Below are positions 1-6,362 of a stretch of DNA of 7,254 bases, in pieces. A program made the position numbers and the translations under genes. The DNA comes from Mogibacterium sp. (GTDB lineage Bacteria > Bacillota > Clostridia > Peptostreptococcales > Anaerovoracaceae): assembly GCA_021442505.1 (NCBI GenBank), contig JABUTC010000020.1, forward strand, positions 4,721 to 11,974, read 5' to 3'. The notes below the pieces were generated by a model. It saw only the letters and a program-made list of their open reading frames with translations. It did not search any database and was not told where the DNA came from. The first letter of the stretch is position 1, and each line of letters opens with the position of its first letter.

Positions 1-14
1 TGTAGATAGATTAA

Positions 15-665
15 AAGAAGAACTTCATCTTCATCGGAGAGGCAGGCAGCGGAAAGAGCGAAATCGTTCTCAACGTTGCACATATGCTCGCTGAGCAGAC
101 CGGAAAGAAGGTTGATCTTTTCGACCTCGACCAGACAAAGCCGCTCTTCAGATCGAGAGACCTGAAAGAGGCTTTTGCTAAGGACGGAGTTACTATTCAC
201 TTCCAGGAGCAGCTCCTGGACGCACCGTCGGCAGTAGGCGGTGTTGCTACATCTCTTATGGGAGATGGATATACTCTTCTCGATATCGGTGGAGGACATT
301 CGGCAGCCAGAATGGCCGGCGGATACTGCCACCTTCTCGCGAAAGAGGATTCAGTACCGGTGTATGTAATCAATTCTTACAGACCGTGGACAAAGAGCCT
401 TGAGGCCATCGACGGCACCATGTCTCACATCCTTAAGTCGACAAGACTTGATCACATATATATATTAGGTAACCCTAATCTGGGTTACGCAACAGACGTT
501 AATGAATTCATGAATGGGCTCGATAAGCTCGATGAGTTGCTCGATGGTATCACGACTGTAAACAGCGCCTGTGTTCGCAGCGATATCTACGAGGAGGCTC
601 AGGCAAGAACGGACAAATTCCTTCTGCCGATGGAGCTTTATCTGACCTATGAGTGGGTTGATTAA
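15..665 (+). CDS. P-loop NTPase (SIMIBI/CobQ-like), 5' end unresolved
   Basis: The frame is open from base 15 and gives 216 residues. The first ATG (base 84) cannot be the true start, because a Walker A motif, GEAGSGKS, is encoded just upstream at bases 36-59. A hydrophobic strand (NFIFI) precedes it, as in a normal P-loop fold. The in-frame codon before AAG-AAG at 12-14 is TAA, where a start codon would be expected, so the start is lost, mis-sequenced or cut by the contig edge. After the P-loop comes a DLDQTKPLFRSRD segment, resembling the acidic second strand of SIMIBI ATPases, and a LLDIGGG strand that may be Walker B. No membrane segment or metal-binding cysteine cluster is visible. It ends 39 bases before the ferredoxin subunit gene with no terminator between, so it probably shares that operon. 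Nucleotide binding is well supported. A role in maturing or regulating the oxidoreductase is only inferred from position. Confidence 0.75.
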   Translation, partial: KKNFIFIGEAGSGKSEIVLNVAHMLAEQTGKKVDLFDLDQTKPLFRSRDLKEAFAKDGVTIHFQEQLLDAPSAVGGVATSLMGDGYTLLDIGGGHSAARMAGGYCHLLAKEDSVPVYVINSYRPWTKSLEAIDGTMSHILKSTRLDHIYILGNPNLGYATDVNEFMNGLDKLDELLDGITTVNSACVRSDIYEEAQARTDKFLLPMELYLTYEWVD

Positions 666-689
666 TAAAGTACTTTTTAATTAACCGTT

Positions 690-700
690 AGAGGAGGAAA
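690..700 (+). promoter_or_regulatory. Strong ribosome binding site for the ferredoxin subunit
   Basis: The purine-rich AGAGGAGGAAA run lies just before the ATG at 705 and fixes that start. No terminator-like stem is visible in the 39-base gap after the NTPase gene. Confidence 0.7.
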
Positions 701-704
701 TGTA

Positions 705-914
705 ATGGCGAAAGGAAAAGTCGAAATCAATAGCGAGGCATGCAAGTCATGCCAGTATTGCGTAGTTACTTGCCCTAAGAAGGTACTCGCAATCGGAAGC
801 AAGCTAAACTCATTCGGTTATCAGTATGCGACAGCTGCAAATCCAGAGGATTGTATCGGATGCATGATGTGTGCTCAGGTATGCCCTGATGCAGCAATTG
901 AAGTATGGAGATAA
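705..914 (+). CDS. 2-oxoacid:ferredoxin oxidoreductase, delta (2x[4Fe-4S] ferredoxin) subunit
   Basis: This 69-residue protein is almost entirely two ferredoxin motifs. Cys13, 16, 19 and 23 (CxxCxxCxxxCP) and Cys50, 53, 56 and 60 (CxxCxxCxxxCP) should ligate two [4Fe-4S] clusters. These pass electrons from the TPP site of the enzyme to external ferredoxin. The length fits the delta subunit of four-subunit VOR/KOR/POR enzymes, which in other species may be fused to another subunit. It is cytoplasmic, with no signal peptide. It is the first of four consecutive subunit genes, and the alpha gene follows after 14 bases. The start is set by the strong upstream ribosome binding site. The fold and role are secure; which 2-oxoacid is oxidised cannot be told from this subunit. 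Confidence 0.93.
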   Translation: MAKGKVEINSEACKSCQYCVVTCPKKVLAIGSKLNSFGYQYATAANPEDCIGCMMCAQVCPDAAIEVWR

Positions 915-928
915 GGAGGAGAGACAAA

Positions 929-2026
929 ATGGCAGAAAATCGTATTTTTATGAAAGGCTGCGAAGCTATCGCTGAGGCAGCAACAAGAGCCGGTTGTCGT
1001 TTCTTCGCCGGATATCCTATCACTCCGCAGAATGAGATCCCTGAGTACATGGCTAGAAGACTCCCTGAGGTAGGCGGAACATTCGTACAGGGTGAGTCAG
1101 AGGTTGCTTCTGTAAACATGCTTTACGGTTCAGCAGCTACAGGCGTTAGAGCTATGTCATCATCTTCATCAACAGGTATTTCCCTGTACAGTGAGGGTGT
1201 ATCATACATGGCTGCAGCTCGTCTTCCGGCAGTTTATGTAAACGTTGTTAGAGGAGGCCCTGGAATCGGAGCTATTCAGCCTTCACAGCAGGACTACTTC
1301 CAGGCAACAAAGGCTTCAGGAAACGGTGGTTTCCAGATGCTCGTTCTCGCACCTGCTACAGTTCAGGAGTGCGTAGACATGACTTACAGCGCATTTGATC
1401 TTGCTGCTAAGTACAGAAACCCTGTTCTCGTTCTTACAGACGGAGTTATGGGAACAATGATGGAGCCTGTAGTTCTTCCACCTATGAAGAGTGATGAAGA
1501 AGTTGAGGCGCTCAAGGCTGCATATGCTGATGCTGCTATCACAGGACACGCTCCTGTTGCTAAGCTTGAGGATGCTGCACACTGCATGGCAGGAAGCTGC
1601 GGCGGTTCATTCGAGCCTAACAACATCGCTGCTGCTGCAATGTACAAGCAGTGGGAGAAGGACGAGGTTGAGTATGAGGAGTATATGATGGACGATGCAG
1701 AAATCGTTGTAGCATCATACGGAATCTCAGCTCGTATCTCAAAGGCTGTTATCAACGTACTCAGAGCTGAGGGAATGAAGATCGGTATGATCAGACCTAT
1801 GAAGGTTAACCCATTCCCATATGAGGCATTTGCAAACCTCGACTACAGCAAGGTTAAGGGAATCCTTGACGTTGAGATGTCGATTCCTGCACAGATGAAG
1901 TTCGACGTAGAGCACGCTGTACAGGGAAGATGCCCAATCGCTGAGGTAGGTAGATCAGGTGGTATCATCCTGACTAACGCTGAGGTAGAAGAGGCTGCTA
2001 GAAAGCTTGCAAAGGAGGTACTGTAA
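929..2026 (+). CDS. vorB: 2-oxoacid:ferredoxin oxidoreductase alpha subunit, VorB type
   Basis: This is the alpha subunit (365 residues) of the complex that converts a 2-oxoacid plus CoA to acyl-CoA and CO2 while reducing ferredoxin. The N-terminal pyruvate-flavodoxin oxidoreductase domain carries GYPITPQNE at residues 28-36, then a GESEVASVNMLYGSA segment, a serine-rich SSSSSTGISL loop and the RGGPGIGAIQPSQQDYFQ stretch typical of VorB. A C-terminal domain (from about residue 255) has an RPMKVNPFP motif where relatives often have RPxTLxPFP. I chose the ATG at 929 over an in-frame ATG at 905. The latter would place the clear AAGGAGGA binding site (913-920) inside the gene and add a non-conserved MEIRRRDK leader. 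The stop overlaps the beta gene start (TAATG). The family is confident. 3-methyl-2-oxobutanoate (valine-derived) as substrate is the customary VorB label, not proven here; 2-oxoglutarate or another branched 2-oxoacid is possible. Confidence 0.93.
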   Translation: MAENRIFMKGCEAIAEAATRAGCRFFAGYPITPQNEIPEYMARRLPEVGGTFVQGESEVASVNMLYGSAATGVRAMSSSSSTGISLYSEGVSYMAAARLPAVYVNVVRGGPGIGAIQPSQQDYFQATKASGNGGFQMLVLAPATVQECVDMTYSAFDLAAKYRNPVLVLTDGVMGTMMEPVVLPPMKSDEEVEALKAAYADAAITGHAPVAKLEDAAHCMAGSCGGSFEPNNIAAAAMYKQWEKDEVEYEEYMMDDAEIVVASYGISARISKAVINVLRAEGMKIGMIRPMKVNPFPYEAFANLDYSKVKGILDVEMSIPAQMKFDVEHAVQGRCPIAEVGRSGGIILTNAEVEEAARKLAKEVL

Positions 2027-2790
2027 TGGCTGACGAAATGAAGAAAGTTTATAAGAGAACCGAGGGTATCCTTCCTGGTAAGGTATCAGGATTCTGCCCT
2101 GGATGCATGCACAGTACAGTTCACAAGATCATCGGTGAGGCTGCTGAGGAACTCGGCGTTATCGATAAGCTCGTAAGAGTTGAGGGCGTAGGATGCTGCG
2201 GTCTCGGTCAGATGTATGTATCAAGTGATATGATTCTTGCTGCTCACGGAAGAGCCGGAGCTGTAGCTACAGGCGTTAAGAGATCAACACCGGATTCACT
2301 GGTTTACACATACCAGGGAGACGGAGACCTCGCAGCTATCGGTCTTGGTGAGACAATCTCGGCAGCAAACAGAGGAGAGAACTTCACAGTTATCTTCGTA
2401 AACAATGGTATTTACGGAATGACAGGCGGACAGATGGCTCCTACTACACTGCTCGGAATGAAGTCAACAACAACTCCTAAGGGAAGAGATGCTGAGGAGC
2501 ACGGATATCCTATGCACGTATGCGAGGTTATCAACCAGCTTACAGCACCTTACTACATCCACAGAGTTGCAGTAGACACACCACAGCACGTAATCGAAGC
2601 TCGTAAGGCAATCAAGAAGGCATTCCAGTATCAGATGGAAGGCAAGGGTTACTCAATCGTTGAGATCGTAACTTCATGCCCAACAAACTGGGGACTTGGA
2701 ACTCTTGAGTCACTCGAATTCCTGAGAGAGAAGATGTTCGCAGAGTATCCTCTTGGACTCGTAAGAGACAAGGGTGCTGAGGAAAAGTAG
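2026..2790 (+). CDS. 2-oxoacid:ferredoxin oxidoreductase beta (thiamine pyrophosphate-binding) subunit
   Basis: This 254-residue catalytic subunit binds thiamine pyrophosphate. The diphosphate/Mg2+ motif starts with GDGD at residues 98-101 and ends with Asn126-Asn127, followed by GIYGMTGGQ. The segment HGRAGAVATGVK (74-85) is typical of the family. FCPGCMH near the N terminus (Cys24, Cys27) and the Cys57-Cys58 pair (VGCCGLGQ) match beta subunits of this class, in which the CPGC region helps hold a cluster or shape the active site. The ATG shares its A with the alpha stop codon (TAATG). Its binding site AAAGGAGG (2011-2018) lies inside the end of the alpha gene, so the two are probably translationally coupled and made 1:1. 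The gamma gene follows after 19 bases. Confidence 0.93.
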   Translation: MADEMKKVYKRTEGILPGKVSGFCPGCMHSTVHKIIGEAAEELGVIDKLVRVEGVGCCGLGQMYVSSDMILAAHGRAGAVATGVKRSTPDSLVYTYQGDGDLAAIGLGETISAANRGENFTVIFVNNGIYGMTGGQMAPTTLLGMKSTTTPKGRDAEEHGYPMHVCEVINQLTAPYYIHRVAVDTPQHVIEARKAIKKAFQYQMEGKGYSIVEIVTSCPTNWGLGTLESLEFLREKMFAEYPLGLVRDKGAEEK

Positions 2791-2809
2791 TTCGGAAAGG
2801 AGAAAGCAA

Positions 2810-3361
2810 ATGGAAAAGAATTTAATGATCGCCGGATTCGGCGGACAGGGCGTTATGACCATGGGCAAGCTCCTCGGTGAGGCTACATGCGATGCTACAG
2901 ATAAGAACGTAGTATTCTTCCCATCATATGGTGCTGCTATGAGAGGTGGTACAGCTAACTGCTACGTAGTAATCTCAGACGGCGATATCGGATCACCTAC
3001 AACATACAGTGTAGACGACCTGATCGTTATGAACGAGCCATCACTTCACAAGTTCATCGGAAACCTTAAGTCAGGCGGAACTCTCTATGTTAACAGCTCA
3101 ATCATTGACTGTGAGATCGAGAGAGACGACATCAAGGTTGTTAAGGCTCCTGTAACTCAGATGGCTATCGACATGGGTAACCCAAGAGGACTCAACGTAA
3201 TCATGCTCGGAGTTTACATCGGCATGACAGAGGCTGTAGGAGAGGACGTAATCGTTAAGGGCATCGAGCACAAGTTCGAGAACAAGCCTAAGCTGATTCC
3301 TATCAACCTCGACGCATTCAGTGCAGGTCTTGAAATCGGAAAGGCTGCAAAGAACGCTTAA
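2810..3361 (+). CDS. 2-oxoacid:ferredoxin oxidoreductase gamma subunit
   Basis: This 183-residue gamma subunit belongs to the pyruvate ferredoxin/flavodoxin oxidoreductase gamma family, which forms part of the CoA-side and subunit interface of the complex. The N terminus has the diagnostic GFGGQG (residues 9-14) after a short hydrophobic strand. It is followed by PSYGAAMRGGTANCYVVISD, the family's second conserved block (commonly PSYGPEMRGGTA). The ATG at 2810 was chosen because AAAGGAG lies 6-7 bases before it. The in-frame ATG at 2774 overlaps the end of the beta gene and would add the non-homologous leader MLRKSSSERRKQ. This is the last gene of the operon, and a strong terminator begins about 35 bases after the stop. 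Confidence 0.93.
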   Translation: MEKNLMIAGFGGQGVMTMGKLLGEATCDATDKNVVFFPSYGAAMRGGTANCYVVISDGDIGSPTTYSVDDLIVMNEPSLHKFIGNLKSGGTLYVNSSIIDCEIERDDIKVVKAPVTQMAIDMGNPRGLNVIMLGVYIGMTEAVGEDVIVKGIEHKFENKPKLIPINLDAFSAGLEIGKAAKNA

Positions 3362-3371
3362 TTAAAAAACC

Positions 3372-3388
3372 CGTGACATACCGTCACG
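3372..3388 (+). repeat. Small hairpin ahead of the operon terminator
   Basis: CGTGAC at 3372-3377 pairs perfectly with GTCACG at 3383-3388 around a five-base loop. It sits between the gamma stop codon and the main terminator and has no T-tract. It could stabilise the 3' end of the mRNA, but it is short enough to be chance. Confidence 0.4.
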
Positions 3389-3395
3389 TACGGCG

Positions 3396-3424
3396 AAAAG
3401 AGGATTCTTCGGAATCCTCTTTTT
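3396..3424 (+). terminator. Rho-independent terminator of the oxidoreductase operon
   Basis: A perfect 12-bp stem joins AAAAGAGGATTC (3396-3407) to GAATCCTCTTTT (3412-3423) across a TTCG loop. With the closing C and G this makes the very stable cUUCGg tetraloop. The 3' arm ends in a T-run. The arm's A-run would give a T-tract on the other strand too, but no minus-strand gene needs it. Confidence 0.95.
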
Positions 3425-3460
3425 ACATGCGCAAAATGCATTTTTCGACGGGGGCATAAC

Positions 3461-3488
3461 TTGAATTCAAGGCGTTTTTTGGTATAAT
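3461..3488 (+). promoter_or_regulatory. Sigma-70/SigA-type promoter for the small membrane protein and metG
   Basis: A consensus -10 box TATAAT lies at 3483-3488, with TTGAAT at 3461-3466 as the -35 box and a 16-base spacer. The spacer ends in a T-rich stretch. The -35 box overlaps the 10-bp palindrome TTGAATTCAA (3461-3470). The expected transcript start is near 3495, giving a leader of about 40 bases, too short for a T-box or other large riboswitch. Confidence 0.8.
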
Positions 3489-3535
3489 GAATTAGTTAAT
3501 GATTTAGAGCACTTCCTATATGAAAGGAGCTTGTT

Positions 3536-3766
3536 ATGTTTGCAAAATGTAAAGAGAAGAAATTGGCAAAAGCAGAGGCTAAAGCAGCCAGCGATAAGAT
3601 GGCTATCAGAAAGGCACGCATAATCATTGCGGTTTCTGCAGTTACAAGTACCGTGGTTGCAGTAATAACAGCAGTTATCGTTGCCGAGAGAATTATCCAG
3701 GATATGTCGACCCGTGATGACTGGTCGGATTTTGACTGGGGCATTGACGACACTGATCTTATCTAA
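3536..3766 (+). CDS. Small single-pass membrane protein of unknown function
   Basis: This 76-residue protein matches no family I recognise. It has three visible parts. The N-terminal region (1-28) is rich in lysine and alanine, probably helical, and has one cysteine (Cys5). A hydrophobic segment (about 29-50) is long enough for one membrane span. The acidic tail (51-76) has the WSDFDWGIDD pattern. The positive-inside rule predicts a cytoplasmic N terminus and an external acidic C terminus. A good AAAGGAG lies 7-8 bases before the ATG, and a consensus promoter lies just upstream. Those signals, and the sensible protein layout, make it a real gene rather than a chance frame; two minus-strand frames over the same bases lack such support. 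It ends 33 bases before metG and is probably cotranscribed with it. Confidence 0.75.
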   Translation: MFAKCKEKKLAKAEAKAASDKMAIRKARIIIAVSAVTSTVVAVITAVIVAERIIQDMSTRDDWSDFDWGIDDTDLI

Positions 3767-3799
3767 GAAATAAATTTTACAGATTGAAAGGCATTTAAA

Positions 3800-5392
3800 A
3801 TGGGAGAGACAAAAGGGACTTATTATATCACCACACCGATTTATTATCCGAGCGCTAAGCTGCACATCGGACACACATACTGCACGGTAATGGCAGACGC
3901 AATGGCAAGATTCAAGAGACTTCAGGGCTTTGACGTAATGTTCCTCACAGGAACAGACGAGCACGGCCAGAAGATTCAGGTTCTTGCTGAGGAAAAAGGT
4001 GTTTCGCCGCAGCAGTACGTTGACGATATCGTAGTCGGCATCAAGGAGCTCTGGGCAACGATGGAGATTTCATATGATGACTTCATCAGAACCACAGAGG
4101 ACAGACACATGAAGAGAGCACAGGAAATCTTCATGAGAATGTACGACAAGGGTGATATTTATAAGAGCGAATATGAAGGATGGTACTGCACACCTTGTGA
4201 GTCATTCTGGACAGAGAGTCAGCTCGGCGAGAACCACTGCTGCCCTGACTGCGGAAGACCGGTTCAGAAGGCAAAGGAAGAGGCATACTTCTTTAAGATG
4301 AGCAAATATTCTGATGCCCTTATAGATCTTCTCAAGAACAATCCTTCGTTCCTTGAGCCTGAATCAAGAAGAAACGAGATGATCGCTTTCGTTGAGCAGG
4401 GCCTTGAGGATCTTTGCATTTCGAGATCGACATTTGACTGGGGAATCCCTGTACCGGTTGACGAGAAGCACGTAATGTACGTATGGATTGATGCTCTTTC
4501 AAACTATATCACGGCACTCGGCTGGCCTGACGATCCGGAGAAGTACGAGAAGTACTGGCCTGCAGACGTTCATCTTGTAGGTAAGGAAATCGTAAGATTC
4601 CACTCGCTGATCTGGCCGGCAATGCTCATGAGCGCAGAACTTCCGCTTCCTAAGCAGGTTAGAGGACACGGATGGCTTCTTCTCGGAGGAGAGAAGGTAT
4701 CAAAGTCGAAAGCAAGCAAGGGACCTGATGTAATCGACCCTGTAATCCTCATCGACAGATACGGAATTGATGCGCTGAAATACTTCCTGCTCAGAGAGTA
4801 CACATTCGGTCAGGATGGAATTTTCACAAACGAGGTTATGCTCAAGAGACTGAACTTCGACCTTGCAAATGACCTTGGAAATCTTCTTTCCAGAACAGTA
4901 TCGATGATTGAGAAGTACTGTGGCGGAGCAGTTCCTGAGGCAAAGACAAAGGACGAAATCGACGAGGAACTCATCTCGCTCGCTACATCAGTTGCCACAA
5001 AGGTTGAGGAGAAGATGGATCTCTTCCAGTACAACCAGGCGCTCGAGGAGATATGGATTCTCGTAAGAAGAGCTAACAAGTACATCGATGAAAAGATGCC
5101 TTGGGCACTCGCCAAGGACGAGAGCAAGAAGGACGAGCTCGATACAGTAATGAGAAACCTCGCAGAGTGTCTCAGAATAGTATCGATACTCATCATCCCT
5201 TATATGCACACAAGCTCAGACAGAATGAGAGAGCAGCTCGGTCTCTCAGATGTTGAAGGAGTATGGAAGGATGCATTCGAATTCTATCAGATGGATGGAA
5301 TCACAGTTCATAAGGGAGAGCCTCTCTTCCCAAGACTCGACATCGACAAGGAGCTTGAAGCACTTGCAGAGATAGGAAGAGCTAATCAATAA
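3800..5392 (+). CDS. metG: Methionyl-tRNA synthetase, form without C-terminal tRNA-binding domain
   Basis: This enzyme charges tRNA(Met) with methionine using ATP, in the cytoplasm. The class I signatures are both present: HIGH at residues 22-25 (after TTPIYYPSAKL) and KVSKS at 299-303, a common variant of KMSKS. The connective domain carries a zinc knuckle with Cys130-x2-Cys133 and Cys148-x2-Cys151 (Cys147 is also adjacent). GTDEHGQKI is typical of the methionine-binding face. The helical anticodon-binding domain follows, with NLLSRTVSMI and the NKYIDEKMPWALAKD block. At 530 residues it lacks the roughly 110-residue EMAP/Trbp dimerisation and tRNA-binding domain found in the 664-residue Bacillus type. 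A terminator follows at once, so this looks like the natural end. The ATG at 3800 follows a moderate GAAAGG site. No T-box leader is visible upstream. Confidence 0.97.
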   Translation: MGETKGTYYITTPIYYPSAKLHIGHTYCTVMADAMARFKRLQGFDVMFLTGTDEHGQKIQVLAEEKGVSPQQYVDDIVVGIKELWATMEISYDDFIRTTEDRHMKRAQEIFMRMYDKGDIYKSEYEGWYCTPCESFWTESQLGENHCCPDCGRPVQKAKEEAYFFKMSKYSDALIDLLKNNPSFLEPESRRNEMIAFVEQGLEDLCISRSTFDWGIPVPVDEKHVMYVWIDALSNYITALGWPDDPEKYEKYWPADVHLVGKEIVRFHSLIWPAMLMSAELPLPKQVRGHGWLLLGGEKVSKSKASKGPDVIDPVILIDRYGIDALKYFLLREYTFGQDGIFTNEVMLKRLNFDLANDLGNLLSRTVSMIEKYCGGAVPEAKTKDEIDEELISLATSVATKVEEKMDLFQYNQALEEIWILVRRANKYIDEKMPWALAKDESKKDELDTVMRNLAECLRIVSILIIPYMHTSSDRMREQLGLSDVEGVWKDAFEFYQMDGITVHKGEPLFPRLDIDKELEALAEIGRANQ

Positions 5393-5403
5393 TGACAAAA
5401 GAA

Positions 5404-5439
5404 AAGGGTCTCGCCACACAAGACGAGGCCCTTAATTTT
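5404..5439 (+). terminator. Terminator between metG and tatD
   Basis: AAGGGTCTCG (5404-5413) pairs with CGAGGCCCTT (5424-5433), with one G-T wobble, around a ten-base loop, and is followed by AATTTT. It lies 12 bases after the metG stop and only 20 bases before the tatD start. It may be partial, letting some transcripts continue into tatD. Confidence 0.8.
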
Positions 5440-5452
5440 ATAAGAGGACAAG

Positions 5453-6190
5453 ATGTTATTTGACGCACATACACATTTGAATTTTGACGAATACACTGAA
5501 GAGCGGCGAAAAGAAATCGCCGACGAGATAGCCTCGTCTGCTGTCTCGTTTGTCGTAGATGCCGGCGACTGCGTCGAGTCAACAAAGCAGGCAATCAAAG
5601 ACGCCGAAGACTACGAGTGGTGCTTTGCTTCTGCCGGAATTCACCCGGAGCATGCAAGCAGAACGACGGACGCGGATATAGAGGAAATCAGAAAGCTCGC
5701 TGCACACCCTAAGGTTAAGGCGATAGGCGAGATAGGACTCGATTTCTACTATGGCAAGGACAATAAGGAGGACCAGATTGAAGTCTTCCGCAGGCAGATC
5801 AGACTGGCAAATGAGCTTCACATGCCGATAATGATTCACACAAGGGACGCAAATCAGATAACGATGGATATCCTCAAAGAGGAAGGTGCTTTTTCGGAAG
5901 AGAGGCTGTCCTGGTTTCCGGCGAGACCCGATGGCAAAGGCGGAGAAGCGCCTGATGCCAGAGTGCAGCTCCACTGTTTCAGCGGCTCGAAGGAGCTCGC
6001 ACTGGAGTATGTAAAGCTGGGTGCAACGATATCACTCGGCGGACCGATAACATTCAAGAATGGAAAGAAGGCTGCAGAAGGCTATGGACGTTCTGATGGA
6101 AGACAGAACCTGCTTTGTCATAGCCCACCGTCTGTCCGCCATTGTGAATGCCGACAGCATTCTGATCATCGAAAACGGAAAACTGGCTGA
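5453..6190 (+). CDS. tatD: TatD-family metal-dependent hydrolase, broken at its 3' end
   Basis: TatD proteins are two-metal TIM-barrel hydrolases/DNases, and the gene next to metG is classically of this family (as with metS-yabD in Bacillus). Visible metal-site residues are His6 and His8 (DAHTHLN), Glu93 (GEIGLDFYY), His129 (MIHTRDAN) and His174 (LHCFSG). The family's last ligand, the aspartate of the ETDxP motif, is absent. True TatD sequence runs to GGPITFKNGKKAAE (residues 196-209, ending near base 6079). The remaining 36 residues are an ABC transporter gene read out of frame, arginine- and cysteine-rich and without TatD features. The normal length is about 255, so about 45 native residues are missing. 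Between residues 145 and 170 there is an insertion (GAFSEERLSWFPARPDGKGG) not usual in the family. The start is supported by AGAGGA five bases before the ATG. As it stands the protein should be inactive. Confidence 0.9.
   Translation: MLFDAHTHLNFDEYTEERRKEIADEIASSAVSFVVDAGDCVESTKQAIKDAEDYEWCFASAGIHPEHASRTTDADIEEIRKLAAHPKVKAIGEIGLDFYYGKDNKEDQIEVFRRQIRLANELHMPIMIHTRDANQITMDILKEEGAFSEERLSWFPARPDGKGGEAPDARVQLHCFSGSKELALEYVKLGATISLGGPITFKNGKKAAEGYGRSDGRQNLLCHSPPSVRHCECRQHSDHRKRKTG
6063..6079. other. Chimeric junction between tatD and an ABC transporter gene
   Basis: The 17 bases GAAAGAAGGCTGCAGAA fit both genes. In the tatD frame they encode the GKKAAE end of a normal TatD block. In the frame used by the next gene they encode ERRLQK, leading into AMDVLMEDRTCFVIAHRLS of an ABC ATPase. 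To the left only TatD makes sense, to the right only the ABC protein. It marks where two unrelated sequences were joined. Confidence 0.85.
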
Positions 6191-6313
6191 GCAGGGAAGC
6201 CATCAACAGCTTTTGGCCAGGAACGGACTGGATGCCTCCCTTTACCAGTCCCAGTTCAGAGGCGGGCCTTCTGAAGGGGCGCAGCAGTCTTTCTTCTTCC
6301 GTTCAGACTCTGC

Positions 6314-6362
6314 AAAAAAGGAGCGGACATCTGTTTCAGGTGTCCGCTCCTTTGATTTGTTT
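6314..6362 (-). terminator. Convergent terminator, strongest in the minus direction
   Basis: A stem of up to 17 bp (6317-6333 with 6337-6353, one wobble, TTT loop) has a core of GGAGCGGACA paired with TGTCCGCTCC. Read on the minus strand it is followed by six T residues (A-run at 6314-6319), ideal for the gene ending at 6390. On the plus strand the tail ATTTGTTTT is interrupted, so it would be weaker. Confidence 0.85.

Noticed and set aside
905..928. Earlier ATG for the alpha subunit gene
   Set aside because: It would overlap the ferredoxin gene and contain the AAGGAGGA binding site that serves the ATG at 929. The added residues are not family-like.
2774..2809. Earlier ATG for the gamma subunit gene
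   Set aside because: It lies inside the end of the beta gene and adds a non-conserved leader. The ATG at 2810 has a proper binding site and begins right before the GFGGQG strand.
3467..3964. Long minus-strand frame across the promoter, small membrane gene and metG start
   Set aside because: Cys/His-rich nonsense opposite two supported plus-strand genes and a consensus promoter.
5364..5393. Possible tatD promoter (TTGCAG with AATAAT) at the end of metG
   Set aside because: The -35 box has three mismatches and the -10 box overlaps the metG stop, upstream of a terminator that would stop the transcript. Too weak to annotate.
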